From the IMG/VR virus record IMGVR_UViG_3300030102_006903, positions 49,374-113,373 of that record: DNA of 64,000 nt; one strand, given 5' to 3'. Numbering within the stretch: position 1 is the first letter of the stretch; the number at the start of each line of letters is the position of its first letter. The DNA is from a virus. The position numbers and the translations under genes were made by a program. The notes below the pieces were generated by a model. That model ran no database searches. It saw only the letters and a program-made list of their open reading frames with translations, and was not told the DNA's origin. Shown here one piece after another: positions 48,714-58,061 of this stretch.

Positions 48714-50948
48714 TTAATATCCTCCTCCACTTACTCCTCCACCACTAGATGAAGCTACACCTCTATTTTTTCTTCTTGCATCTTTAATTGCTTTTTCTAA
48801 TGCAAGTTCATAAGGTGTTGGGTCTGCTGGTATTTGTCCTTCTCCATATAATAATTCAAACTTATCACCATCACTATACACTTCGTAAAATACATAAATA
48901 TTTTTACCTGTTTGAAAATGAGCTCCTTCATTTTTTACATAGATTGAACCTCTAGTACCAATACTCGTACTTTGTTTTGCAAGATAAGGTAAATCTTGTT
49001 CTTTTACTATTTCAACTTTTATTTTACCACCATACTTGACATTCATATCTTGTATTACTCGTGCTTGTTGTCTTGTGATGTTTTGGTTTGTCTCTTCTTC
49101 TTTTGCTGCTTGTATTGGTGTTTTTCCTCCTAATGCATCTGCTGCTGCTGATTGTGCCCCTGCATCTTTTGCATCTTCTGCTGCAGTATCTGTTGTAGGT
49201 ACTGTTTGGTTTGGTACATTTGGATTTACACTTGTTAATACCTCTGCTGTTGGTTGTTTACCAGTTGTCATTTGAGTAATAGTTTGTTTTTTTATTGATA
49301 TTTTAACTGGTTCTTCTTTATTAATAGTTCCATTTGAATTTACTCTTTCATTTGTACTAAAATTAACCTCTCTATTTTCATTAATCTTATCAACTGCTGC
49401 TTTACTAATATCAAAATCATAAACTCTATCTTCATCCCCATCTTGTTCGATAAACTTCATAGTTATTGCAACATCAATAAATTTCGGTAAATAACCAACA
49501 TTTCCATCAGTTTCCCAAACTCCTTCATCAGGTATGGTATATTGTAATGATTCAATAAAGGCAACTCTATTACTATACATTGAACCCAATCTAAATTCAA
49601 TAATAGGTGGATTTGATAAACCATTTTTTATTGTTGGGTAAGTGTATGTTGTTAATCTTTTTAATCTTTCCCAATTGTTAGCAAGTTCAGTTGGAGATGC
49701 AGCAGCTACTTTTAATCCAAAAGAAACACTTCTCTCTACACCCTCATAAAGATAGAATTGATAAGGATTACCTAAAAATCTCTGTCCACTCCATGAAGGA
49801 GTTGTACTTTCAGTTAGACCACTTAAGATTGCTCTAAAAGCAATTGGTTTTGTTGCACCCTTTCTTCTAAACCAAAGTGGAATTAAATCTGCTACAGCAT
49901 TTTCTTCACCATCAACTTTTATAAATGCTTGATTTTCATCTAATTTATAATTATCTGCTATACTTATTCTATTTAAACCATCAGTAGAACCTATTTGATA
50001 TAAATTTTCTAAACTACTATTTGTTTTGCCTGTTTCAACTCCTTTTGTTCTTACTCCATTTTGGTAATAAGTTGAGTAGGGTCTATCAATGTTATAGAGT
50101 GCTTTAAGTTTTTTAGCTTCTTGTAATGTTTTTGCTTCAAATGCATATTCTGTATTTCCAAATCTTGAAAAATCTCCTCTACCAACTGCGTATGCTGGTG
50201 AAACTTTTCTTAAATCGATTTGTTCAACACTTTCATTTCCAAATTTTACAGGTGATTCTTCTTCGTATTCTTCTAAAGTTTTATATCCACCTTCATTTTT
50301 ATAATCTCTTTCATCTTTCATGAAAGAAGTATATGGATTTGCATTACTATATTCAATTGTAAATCTACTATTACCAACAGTCAAATCATTTATTGTTTGA
50401 CCACCTCCAAATAATGCACCTCTTAATTTATCTTTTGCAAAACCTATTCCTTTTCCTAATGCTTGTTTACCAATTGTAGATGGATTTCCACCACCAGTTG
50501 ATTTTATTAATGCACCTAGACCAGTACCATTTTTACCCATAAAATCATTTGTTACTGGGTCTGCAGAAGTTTTACCACCTTGTTTTTTTTCTCTTAACTC
50601 TATAATTTTATCTGATACTTTTGTTGGAATTTGATTTGTAGGTATTCCTAATTTATCATTAACAAAATCTCTTGCTTTGGTTATTGCTCCACCCAATAAT
50701 CCACCACCTGCTGCACCACCACCAGCATTTTCTTTCATTCGTTCTAAATCAGGTGTACTTCTTAAGGTAATTCTAGTTGCTTCATTTCCATATATAAGTG
50801 GATTGTTTACATCTACCAATGATTTAACTCTGATACCTGTTGTCTCTTGTTCTACGAGAGTTTCTGTATCAGCTTTAACCTCAGAATAGTTCGTACCATA
50901 TTTGTACGAATTTGGGTCTCTAAATAATTCTCCTATTGTTCTTCCCAT
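48714..50948 (-). CDS. Tail-tube-cap/baseplate structural protein (744 aa)
   Basis: Not firmly assigned. The middle contains WFRRKGATKPIAFRAILSG, FLGNPYQFYLYEGVERSV and LANNWERLKRLTTYTYP, a pattern like the gp48/gp54-type tail-tube initiator and cap proteins of contractile tails. Residues about 75-195 and 590-660 are Gly/Ala/Thr-rich linkers, and the C-terminus ends SSGGGVSGGGY. It follows the tape measure gene by 9 nt. In T4 the genes after the tape measure (gp48, gp54) have this role. Confidence 0.6.
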   Translation of the reverse strand: MGRTIGELFRDPNSYKYGTNYSEVKADTETLVEQETTGIRVKSLVDVNNPLIYGNEATRITLRSTPDLERMKENAGGGAAGGGLLGGAITKARDFVNDKLGIPTNQIPTKVSDKIIELREKKQGGKTSADPVTNDFMGKNGTGLGALIKSTGGGNPSTIGKQALGKGIGFAKDKLRGALFGGGQTINDLTVGNSRFTIEYSNANPYTSFMKDERDYKNEGGYKTLEEYEEESPVKFGNESVEQIDLRKVSPAYAVGRGDFSRFGNTEYAFEAKTLQEAKKLKALYNIDRPYSTYYQNGVRTKGVETGKTNSSLENLYQIGSTDGLNRISIADNYKLDENQAFIKVDGEENAVADLIPLWFRRKGATKPIAFRAILSGLTESTTPSWSGQRFLGNPYQFYLYEGVERSVSFGLKVAAASPTELANNWERLKRLTTYTYPTIKNGLSNPPIIEFRLGSMYSNRVAFIESLQYTIPDEGVWETDGNVGYLPKFIDVAITMKFIEQDGDEDRVYDFDISKAAVDKINENREVNFSTNERVNSNGTINKEEPVKISIKKQTITQMTTGKQPTAEVLTSVNPNVPNQTVPTTDTAAEDAKDAGAQSAAADALGGKTPIQAAKEEETNQNITRQQARVIQDMNVKYGGKIKVEIVKEQDLPYLAKQSTSIGTRGSIYVKNEGAHFQTGKNIYVFYEVYSDGDKFELLYGEGQIPADPTPYELALEKAIKDARRKNRGVASSSGGGVSGGGY

Positions 50949-50957
50949 TGGTTACTC

Positions 50958-53396
50958 CTATTGAATTACTGCGGCTTGTTTTAAATTATTATCTTCATTA
51001 CCAAAAACTGTTCTTCCTACAACAGTTCCATCCATTTTAATAACATGACCTCTTTTAAGTGTACTATGTATCATCTCTAATTCAGTCAACATTTTTGCAT
51101 CTAATGATTCACCACCTTCTTCTACTGCACCAGTTTCACTCGTACCACCAACACCTAAAATACTAGCAAGTTTTATAATCGTACCAGAAATAGCTGCAAT
51201 TCCTGCAAGCATTAATAAACCTGGTAAACCAGCGAATGCAAGATATGCAAGTGCTGCTCCTAAAACATAAAGTGCTCCAGCTAAACCAAACATTGAAAGT
51301 GTAAATACAGTTAACATTCCTGCCATTGCAATCATTGTGGTTAATCCTTCCATAAATCCACCTAACATATTGAAACCAATTGCTACTTCTTGAATTGCTT
51401 TACCAAGTATGAACATCGCTCCTGCAACAATTACCATTGCTGCAGCTCCTGCAAGTATTGCAAGTGCACCAACTCCACTACTCATAATCGTACCTAATAA
51501 AGCGAGTGCTCCAACTAGAGATAACATTGATACAACCGCCATTCCAACTGCACCCCAACTAACTTCCATAAATTGTTGAACTGCTTTACCAAATACAAAT
51601 AATGCACCAGCAACAATTACTAACGCTCCTGCTCCTGCAAGAAGTTTACCTGGATTTATTTTTGAAATCATACCCGTCAATCCACCTGTCCCTTGAGTAG
51701 CAGGACCAGTTGATGGTAACGATGGAGCCATTTTATTAGCTTTGAATCTCATATCAGGCATACCAGATTTTGTAAGAGGTCCTGCTGGTCCACTAACTAA
51801 ACCTAATTTTTGTCCTAATCCTTTTATTCCACCACCCATCTTTGAGAATAATCCTCCCAATAATGTGGTTCTTTTATTAGCTATTGCAAGTAATCCTAAG
51901 AATCCACCAAATGCAGTTAATATACCAGGCATTTGGTTAGCCAAAATATTATTAAGTATTTCATTTTGAGTTGAAAACTCAGCACTACCAAGTGCAGACA
52001 TATTATTTGCCTTACCTTGGTTTTTAACCATTTTTTGAAGTTGTTCTACTGATACACCTAATAAATCTGCAGTTGCCTTTCTTTGGTAGAAGTTCATTCT
52101 GTTAAATTCTGCAATACCACCTATTTGTCTTAAAGTTTCTTCTGTTGCACCTTGTATATCGTTATTAAAAGCTAACTCTCTTGCTTTGTTAAGGTTTATA
52201 TTCTTTCCTAATAGTGCACTTAATTCTAATTCTTTTGTAATAGAATTTTCAAAGTCAAGTAATCCTTCTGCAATACCTGCAATCTCACTCATAGATACAC
52301 CAAGTTTTGCTGCGAATCCTGCTGCTTCTATAATGTTTTTACCACCTTGTTTACCAAATAAGGCAAATTGTTCAGCATTTGCTGCTAAATCTCCCATGAG
52401 TTGGGAAGGTATAATACCATTTTGTTGAGCAAACTCTTGTGTAGCTTTTACTAAATTATTAGCTACATCAATTGAATCACCATTAAGATTACTTAGTTGA
52501 AATTGTAATTTTGCAGCTTCTGATTCAGATACTCCAAAGTTACTAGCAATTACATTTGTAGAAGCCTGTACTGCTAAAGATGCATTTTCTATATCACCGA
52601 ACTCTTTTCCTAATGATTGTAAAGAACTAACAGAATTATCAAAAATAAATCCTAATAAAGATGCTTGACCTGATGCTCCGGTAAGACCTGAACCAACTTG
52701 TCCTAACTCCTTATTAGCTTCTGCAAGTTTTCCAGCAAATTTACCAGCAGCAATAAATGCAAATCCTAATACACCTGTAACTGACCTGAGTTGGATTAAT
52801 ATAGTTTGTACGGTTTCAGATATTCCTTGAAAAGTTTCTTTAACTTCTTTTGTTGCATTAGTTTGTTTTTCTAATATGTTTTTTTCTGTTTCACTTAAGG
52901 CAGCAATATTTTTTGATTGTTTAAATTGTGAATCTAAATTATTAAGTAAATCTTTTGATAAAGTTACTTCTTCTCCTAAATCAGATAAAGCTTTATCATA
53001 CTGTTGTACTTTAGAAGCTATTTGTTCTGTATCTTCTGCATTTAATTCAGCTATATCTCTTGATAAACTAAGTAAGTTTTCTACTTGGTCTTTTTGGTCT
53101 TTAGTTAAATTATCTGATTGTATTAAACTTGATAGGGATTTTGTTTGTGCATTTTTAAAACCTTCAAATGAATCACTAATAGAACCAATACTTTTTTCAA
53201 TTTCTGCATATTGTTTTTGTTGTGAAATATTTGCCTCTTTTAAATCATTTGCTAATTTTCTTATAGTTGCTCTTCTTGATTCTATGGCATGAGTATAATC
53301 ACGCTCAGATTTTAAGTTCATTTTTATAAACTTATCTTCTTCTTTGCGTAATTGTTTTATTTGCTCTAAAAGTTTTTTTGTTTCTCTTGTTGCCAT
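50958..53396 (-). CDS. Tail tape measure protein
   Basis: The 812-aa protein starts with long charged coiled coils (residues about 1-190, KKLLEQIKQLRKEEDKFIKMN). A mixed middle follows, and then several hydrophobic segments (about 570-760, ILAGAAAMVIVAGAMFILG, LAYLAFAGLPGLLMLAG). This is the classic tape measure pattern, and the position between tube/chaperone genes and baseplate genes agrees. Its modest length predicts a fairly short tail, if the usual scaling holds. It ends in TAG followed two codons later by TAA. Confidence 0.9.
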   Translation of the reverse strand: MATRETKKLLEQIKQLRKEEDKFIKMNLKSERDYTHAIESRRATIRKLANDLKEANISQQKQYAEIEKSIGSISDSFEGFKNAQTKSLSSLIQSDNLTKDQKDQVENLLSLSRDIAELNAEDTEQIASKVQQYDKALSDLGEEVTLSKDLLNNLDSQFKQSKNIAALSETEKNILEKQTNATKEVKETFQGISETVQTILIQLRSVTGVLGFAFIAAGKFAGKLAEANKELGQVGSGLTGASGQASLLGFIFDNSVSSLQSLGKEFGDIENASLAVQASTNVIASNFGVSESEAAKLQFQLSNLNGDSIDVANNLVKATQEFAQQNGIIPSQLMGDLAANAEQFALFGKQGGKNIIEAAGFAAKLGVSMSEIAGIAEGLLDFENSITKELELSALLGKNINLNKARELAFNNDIQGATEETLRQIGGIAEFNRMNFYQRKATADLLGVSVEQLQKMVKNQGKANNMSALGSAEFSTQNEILNNILANQMPGILTAFGGFLGLLAIANKRTTLLGGLFSKMGGGIKGLGQKLGLVSGPAGPLTKSGMPDMRFKANKMAPSLPSTGPATQGTGGLTGMISKINPGKLLAGAGALVIVAGALFVFGKAVQQFMEVSWGAVGMAVVSMLSLVGALALLGTIMSSGVGALAILAGAAAMVIVAGAMFILGKAIQEVAIGFNMLGGFMEGLTTMIAMAGMLTVFTLSMFGLAGALYVLGAALAYLAFAGLPGLLMLAGIAAISGTIIKLASILGVGGTSETGAVEEGGESLDAKMLTELEMIHSTLKRGHVIKMDGTVVGRTVFGNEDNNLKQAAVIQ

Positions 53397-53410
53397 TTAA
53401 AGATTAGTTC

Positions 53411-53611
53411 CTATTTATATTTTTTTAAAAGTTTATCTAATTCTTCTTTTTCCTTTTTTATTCGTTCTAAAGAGTTAAGAACTTTAGGTGGAAAACCTCT
53501 TTGTTTTGCTTTCTTCAATAATCTATCTGAAGTACCTTTTTGAATGTTATCAAAAAAATCTCCGATAAATCGTGATACCACATTTAATTCGTTTATTTCT
53601 TTTTTTGACAT
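53411..53611 (-). CDS. Small basic coiled protein before the tape measure (66 aa)
   Basis: Not recognised. Helical and basic, with a coiled C-terminus (LERIKKEKEELDKLLKKYK). It has a strong Shine-Dalgarno (AGGAG) and a TATTTATA element (53639-53646), and lies 14 nt before the tape measure gene. A tail-assembly helper is the likely role from position. Confidence 0.6.
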   Translation of the reverse strand: MSKKEINELNVVSRFIGDFFDNIQKGTSDRLLKKAKQRGFPPKVLNSLERIKKEKEELDKLLKKYK

Positions 53612-53638
53612 GATTTCTCCTATATAGTTTTATACTAC

Positions 53639-53646
53639 TATAAATA
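53639..53646 (-). promoter_or_regulatory. TATTTATA candidate late promoter for the tape measure unit
   Basis: TATTTATA on the coding strand about 28 nt before the ATG at 53611 and directly after the terminator at 53652-53680, so it restarts transcription for the tape-measure genes. Confidence 0.6.
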
Positions 53647-53651
53647 TAGGG

Positions 53652-53680
53652 TAAAAAAAAAGTGAGGATTATTTCCTCAC
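53652..53680 (-). terminator. Rho-independent terminator after the 78-aa chaperone-like gene
   Basis: Coding strand GTGAGG-AAATAAT-CCTCAC followed by nine T residues. The stem overlaps the last codons of the 78-aa gene. Confidence 0.85.
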
Positions 53681-53905
53681 TCTTACATTTGGTCCTCTCG
53701 AACCACCTTTTTTATTTATCTTATCGTACTCTTCTTTTTCCTTCTTTTTCGCCTCTACTAACTTTTTGAAATAGAACCTTCTCCAATGAACTGGCATGAA
53801 GTAAACCTCACTCCAAGTAAATCCATTACCGAAGTTAACCATTTCCCAAATTTGGTTATGAAGTTGGATTGAGTAATCACTCGGAAGGGTAAAAAAACCC
53901 GGCAC
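53669..53905 (-). CDS. Tail assembly chaperone-like C-terminal frame (78 aa), possibly reached by frameshift
   Basis: The frame opens with a GTG at 53905 just after an in-frame TAG, and overlaps the end of the 255-aa gene by 29 nt. The product (LHNQIWEMVNFGNGFTWSE, then YFMPVHWRRFYFKKLV) resembles the second product of tail chaperone pairs in T4-like phages. The overlap contains GGG followed by seven T residues, where a +1 or -2 slip would join the two frames. Independent GTG initiation is the alternative. It sits between tube and tape measure, the usual chaperone place. Confidence 0.7.
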   Translation of the reverse strand: MPGFFTLPSDYSIQLHNQIWEMVNFGNGFTWSEVYFMPVHWRRFYFKKLVEAKKKEKEEYDKINKKGGSRGPNVRVRK

Positions 53906-54644
53906 CTAAAGGTATGTCAAGCGCCTCCGTGTCACCTGTGATATCAGATGTGAAATTAAATTTCAAATCCAAATCTGGAGATATCTGAGCAACATAGTTT
54001 CTAAATGCTCTTGTATCTCTTGCTAAAAGGTTATTCTTTACATAATTATTAATGAAACCTCTATCAGTATTTCCATCAACATCTTGTATCATATATCTCA
54101 AACGAGTACTTACCTCAGCACCTGCACCATCTTTATCCTTAGATAATCTTTGCATTGCTTGGATTTCTGCCTGAATATCCTTCTCATCTTTATGAGTTAA
54201 TAACTTGAATTTAATTTTCTTTTTTGCAGTGGGTAAGTCAAATTCATATTTGTTTTCTGAATTTAAAAGAGATTCGTTTACCTCCTTTATTTGTATTTTA
54301 GATAAATCTATTGCAACTTTTTGTGCTTCACCAGTAAATGGGTCATTTACCTCAACATCATATTGTGCTCCATATCCTAATATTCTTGTTGCTAACAATA
54401 TTGCATTTTTATCACCAATAAGAATATCACCAGTTTGTACACCTTCTTGTACTACAACTGATTCAAACAATTTATCTAATACCACCCCCTTTCTTATCAA
54501 ATTTTGTGAAGCCAGTATATCTTCTTCTTTTGCTGTCATATACTTGATTTCAATCGTACCCTTTGATAATGGGTGTCCTTGTGGGTAAACCTTACCTTTT
54601 GAAGGTAGGTCTATAATTTCGGTTGGAAATTCGTAATTTGCCAT
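53877..54644 (-). CDS. T4 gp26-type baseplate/tail-chaperone protein (255 aa)
   Basis: The N-terminus EIIDLPSKGKVYP, then IEIKYMTAKEEDILASQNLI, and KGVVLDKLF matches the T4 baseplate (gp26-type) family, T4_baseplate. The product is acidic and soluble. It lies directly after the tail tube gene and overlaps the 78-aa frame, like chaperone gene 1 of other tailed phages. Its C-terminus (GAGFFYPSE) covers the poly-T slip site. It probably helps tail polymerisation around the tape measure. Confidence 0.8.
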   Translation of the reverse strand: MANYEFPTEIIDLPSKGKVYPQGHPLSKGTIEIKYMTAKEEDILASQNLIRKGVVLDKLFESVVVQEGVQTGDILIGDKNAILLATRILGYGAQYDVEVNDPFTGEAQKVAIDLSKIQIKEVNESLLNSENKYEFDLPTAKKKIKFKLLTHKDEKDIQAEIQAMQRLSKDKDGAGAEVSTRLRYMIQDVDGNTDRGFINNYVKNNLLARDTRAFRNYVAQISPDLDLKFNFTSDITGDTEALDIPLGAGFFYPSE

Positions 54645-54667
54645 ATAACTAAATTTTAATACTTTTA

Positions 54668-54675
54668 TATAAATA
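54668..54675 (-). promoter_or_regulatory. TATTTATA candidate late promoter for the gp26-like gene
   Basis: TATTTATA on the coding strand about 24 nt before the ATG at 54644. Confidence 0.5.
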
Positions 54676-54700
54676 TATACTTTTTAAAAAGTTGGAATAA

Positions 54701-54740
54701 AGACATAAAAAAAGTTCTCACAAAGAGAACTTTTTTCTTC
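54701..54740 (-). terminator. Rho-independent terminator after the tail tube gene
   Basis: Coding strand GTTCTC-TTTGT-GAGAAC followed by seven T residues; the A/T flanks also pair, so it could work in both directions. Confidence 0.9.
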
Positions 54741-54756
54741 AGAAATATTATTAGTA

Positions 54757-55248
54757 TTAGTATTCTAAAACTGCGTAATCATAAGATAGTGTTAAAGTAA
54801 TATCAACTGGGTCTGTTGCGTTTGCCCAATCTAAATCATTAAACACTGCGTTGTTGATAAATGCACCTTTTAGAGTCCATTGTTCAATTTTATCACCAAC
54901 AGGTCCTAATAGGTAACATTGGATATCTTTCTTATAGAAATCTGCATATCCATCTCTACCTGTTAGAGATTCGTGTGATGTTCTTACCCAATCCATTACT
55001 GCTTGTGCTCCACTTGGAACAATCGGGTCATATAGAGTTATCTCTACATCTTGCCATTCACCTTTACCTTTAAGTTTTCTCTTAATGTTGATGTGGTCAA
55101 GAACAACAGTTTCAAACTGAATTGAAGGTCTGTTAGCTGTTTTTATAAGATATGAAGGGATACCATCGATTTCCATGATGAATCTATTCTTCATCTTCGG
55201 TTCGAAGTTGGTATAAAACATATCGTTAAATTCTAATACTTCTGCCAT
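54757..55248 (-). CDS. 19: Tail tube protein, T4 gp19-like
   Basis: The 163-aa length, the opening FNDMFYTNFEPKMKNRF, the block IKTANRPSIQFETV and the ending DPVDITLTLSYDYAVLEY are typical of gp19 tube proteins. It should stack as hexamers inside the sheath. It has its own Shine-Dalgarno (AGGAG), an imperfect TATTTATA element and a strong terminator, consistent with high expression. Confidence 0.92.
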   Translation of the reverse strand: MAEVLEFNDMFYTNFEPKMKNRFIMEIDGIPSYLIKTANRPSIQFETVVLDHINIKRKLKGKGEWQDVEITLYDPIVPSGAQAVMDWVRTSHESLTGRDGYADFYKKDIQCYLLGPVGDKIEQWTLKGAFINNAVFNDLDWANATDPVDITLTLSYDYAVLEY

Positions 55249-55267
55249 TTTTTTCTCCTATTATACT

Positions 55268-55275
55268 AATAAATA
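55268..55275 (-). promoter_or_regulatory. Imperfect TATTTATA element before the tail tube gene
   Basis: TATTTATT on the coding strand (last base differs), about 20 nt before the ATG at 55248. Confidence 0.4.
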
Positions 55276-55300
55276 TAGTCCTTTTTTATTTTTATTCAAT

Positions 55301-57628
55301 TTATGCCGTAAATGATGCTCCTGTCGGTAAGATGTTGAAATCTAACACGATGAATTCAGCAGTTTTTGTTGGTTGTAAGAAAATCTGTCCAGCCAATATA
55401 TTTCTGTCGATTACATCTGGTGTGTTGTTTGACTCATCCATCACCACTCTAAATGCATACAATCCTTGTCTTTGTTGTATTCCTTCTAAGTAAGGGTTTA
55501 CTGTATTCAAGAATCTACTTCTTGTTTGAGAAGTGTTTTGTTCGAATACTAAGTATCTTGAAGTAGAAGCAATATACTTCTTAACTTTAATTAATAATCT
55601 TCTTACATTAATTCTATCTAATGCAGATGCCTTATCTTGTAAAGTTTTTTGTCCGAAAGCAACGATACCTTCACCTGGGAATTGTGCGATTGGGTTAATC
55701 TTTCCTTCATATAAAGTATCTCTTTCAGCATGTGTTAATCTGTTTAATACAGAAACTGCTCCAACAATTCCACCTCTATTTAATCCAGCAGGTGCAAACC
55801 ATTCTGCTGCGATAGCATCATTTGCTGCGTATATTCCTGGCATCAATACTGATGGTGGAACAGTAGTTAATTTATTCGTGTTTCTATCAATTGTTTTAAC
55901 CCAAGGATAGTAAGTACCAACATAGTTAGAATCTACTGCCTCACCTTGTGTAATTGCCTGAGCGATAGTATCTTCTCCATCTGTTACATCCCCAATAAAG
56001 AATGCATCTTCTCTCGCTTCTACCATATCAGTTACTTTATCAAATACATAAGAATGTAATCTTCTAACAACACCAGGTACAGATACTAAGTTGATATCAA
56101 AATCATCTGGATTAGATACTGCGTTAATTGCTTTTACATAAGCAACTGAACCACTTGCTGTTGAAGTTGATAAATCAAATCCTTGTGAGTTTCCAGCACC
56201 CCAATCAGAATCACCATATTTAGCATCTTTTCTAGTTGGTGTTACACCATCGAATCCACCTTGGAAACCAACGATAAACTGTCTCTTGTTAACATCTGCT
56301 GCGTTTGAACCTGTAAGTGAATATCCAAATGCTTTTGTTCCACCTTGGATAGTTACAGTTCCATCAAATGCAAATACTGTATTTGCACCAACAGTAGCTG
56401 ATGAAGGAATTGGTGCTAGATAATTTGCGTTGTCAATTTTTACAACTGCAGTATCTACATCAATACCACTATATAAGTTTGATTTAGAAGCTGTATTTTC
56501 ATCTGAACCTGTGTTAAATATTACTGCAGGTACCATGTTTTCACTTCCTTCACTACCAACATAGATTGGGTTAGTATATTTTCCATGTCCGAATGGTCCA
56601 GCCGTGATTGGGAATGAACCTTCTTCTACACATTCTACTCTAATAAATTTAGAATAGTTTGGATAATCACCATTCATTGTTTGTTTACCATTTGAATCAA
56701 TAGTAACATTCATATCACCAATTACTTTTTTGATATAGTTTGGTGAAGCTGGGTCTAAGTTAACATTATTAAATGTTTCTAAGACATTTGGTCTTTTATT
56801 TGTGTCTGAGTATTTTCTAACACCAACAGAGAATGTTGCATAATCTGTAGCGTTTGATGAACCAGCAGCTTTAACATTGAAAATGATTATTTTATATTCT
56901 TGGTTATAATTAGAACCATCACCTAAAGTATGGAATCTAAATAAGTCATGTCTTTCACCAGAAATCAACTGTGATTTAATATAAGGAGTTGTTGCGTGTT
57001 GAATATCAGTTGTGAAAGCCTGGTCTGCTAATGTAATTACAGATGCAGATTCTATATTTGAATCTTGTTCTGATGCAAAGTTTTCAAAATAATTATATGC
57101 ATAAACATTTTTCGAACCTCTTGGGTCACCACCAAATACATCAGAGATATCATTTCCTGCTGATGGGTTAGTTGATGCCGAGATTGCACTTGAACCACTA
57201 ATTGTTATAGTGAACTCTGATTTATCTGGTCCTAACGCTTCAAGAGTGGTACCATCATTTGATGTACCGTCTCCATTATGTGTTCCAAATAAAGATGCTA
57301 CAATTTTTTCTCCTGCACTTGAACCACTCACTACAATTGCTTGAGGTCCTGTCTCTGTATAACCACCTACATTACCAACACGAACAATAGTTACTGTTCC
57401 TGCTTCTCTAAGGTAGTTTTGTACGGTATATCCTGTATAGTATTCTCCATTAGGTACACCAAATAAATCTTCAAATTCTGATTGTGTATTTACAACGGTT
57501 GGTACGAAAGCAGGTCCCTTATGGAAAGGTCCAATTACGGCTGCTCCTATTTCACCAATTCCTTGTGCTAAGAAAGAAAGGTCATTTTCTCTCGTAAATA
57601 CACCAGGTGATACAATTTTTTCTGCCAT
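55301..57628 (-). CDS. 18: Tail sheath protein, T4 gp18-like
   Basis: The 775-aa protein has a typical sheath N-terminus (IVSPGVFTRENDLSFLAQGIG, then AAVIGPFHKGPAFVPTVV). It also has the C-terminal sheath domain (INVRRLLIKVKKYIASTSR, FEQNTSQTRSRFLNTVNPYLEGI, FVVLDFNI-type ending IVLDFNILPTGASF). The middle, residues about 100-450, is a large variable insertion exposed on the sheath surface. It establishes a contractile tail. It has a Shine-Dalgarno (AAGGAG) and a TATTTATA element. Confidence 0.95.
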   Translation of the reverse strand: MAEKIVSPGVFTRENDLSFLAQGIGEIGAAVIGPFHKGPAFVPTVVNTQSEFEDLFGVPNGEYYTGYTVQNYLREAGTVTIVRVGNVGGYTETGPQAIVVSGSSAGEKIVASLFGTHNGDGTSNDGTTLEALGPDKSEFTITISGSSAISASTNPSAGNDISDVFGGDPRGSKNVYAYNYFENFASEQDSNIESASVITLADQAFTTDIQHATTPYIKSQLISGERHDLFRFHTLGDGSNYNQEYKIIIFNVKAAGSSNATDYATFSVGVRKYSDTNKRPNVLETFNNVNLDPASPNYIKKVIGDMNVTIDSNGKQTMNGDYPNYSKFIRVECVEEGSFPITAGPFGHGKYTNPIYVGSEGSENMVPAVIFNTGSDENTASKSNLYSGIDVDTAVVKIDNANYLAPIPSSATVGANTVFAFDGTVTIQGGTKAFGYSLTGSNAADVNKRQFIVGFQGGFDGVTPTRKDAKYGDSDWGAGNSQGFDLSTSTASGSVAYVKAINAVSNPDDFDINLVSVPGVVRRLHSYVFDKVTDMVEAREDAFFIGDVTDGEDTIAQAITQGEAVDSNYVGTYYPWVKTIDRNTNKLTTVPPSVLMPGIYAANDAIAAEWFAPAGLNRGGIVGAVSVLNRLTHAERDTLYEGKINPIAQFPGEGIVAFGQKTLQDKASALDRINVRRLLIKVKKYIASTSRYLVFEQNTSQTRSRFLNTVNPYLEGIQQRQGLYAFRVVMDESNNTPDVIDRNILAGQIFLQPTKTAEFIVLDFNILPTGASFTA

Positions 57629-57675
57629 TTTTATTACTCCTTGTTAATTTTTGTATATTAATACTCTTATATAAG

Positions 57676-57683
57676 TATAAATA
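57676..57683 (-). promoter_or_regulatory. TATTTATA candidate late promoter for the tail sheath
   Basis: TATTTATA on the coding strand about 48 nt before the ATG at 57628. Confidence 0.5.
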
Positions 57684-57697
57684 ACTTTTTCCAAAGA

Positions 57698-58000
57698 TTA
57701 TTTTTTATCCTCGGAAGAGTTTGTTTTTTCTTCTTTTTCTTGTGGAATGAATGTATTTGTGTTTGGGTCGTAGTTTCCATCACCATATTTTTCATTCAAT
57801 CCTTTAAAAATATCTTGTTCTAATTTAACAAGATTTGAATGTTTCTCAATTAGTTCTTTTTCCATATTGTCAATCTCAGATAATCTTCTTTGTTTTTCAA
57901 TTTGTACTTGTCCTAATTGTGTAAATACACCAGCAACATCTGTTCTCAACTGGTTTATTTGTGAAACTTCTTCTTCTGTAAACTTAATTTCGTTTGCCAT
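57698..58000 (-). CDS. Small coiled-coil protein before the tail sheath (100 aa)
   Basis: Not recognised. The first 65 residues form a coiled coil (VQIEKQRRLSEIDNMEKEL), then a short turn (GDGNYDPNTNTFIPQ) and a charged tail. It is encoded just upstream of the sheath, with its own TATTTATA element (58031-58038). A small virion or assembly protein is likely. Confidence 0.65.
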   Translation of the reverse strand: MANEIKFTEEEVSQINQLRTDVAGVFTQLGQVQIEKQRRLSEIDNMEKELIEKHSNLVKLEQDIFKGLNEKYGDGNYDPNTNTFIPQEKEEKTNSSEDKK

Positions 58001-58030
58001 TTTGATATATTTTAGTTAACTATTTGTATA

Positions 58031-58038
58031 TATAAATA
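58031..58038 (-). promoter_or_regulatory. TATTTATA candidate late promoter for the 100-aa gene
   Basis: TATTTATA on the coding strand about 31 nt before the ATG at 58000. Confidence 0.5.
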
Positions 58039-58061
58039 TATAGTTTTTTTCAAAACATAAA

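Noticed and set aside
53877-53905. Sequencing error fusing the 255-aa and 78-aa frames
   Set aside because: The poly-T run could hide an indel, but the arrangement matches the known chaperone overlap and each frame ends normally, so I kept two genes and flagged a frameshift.
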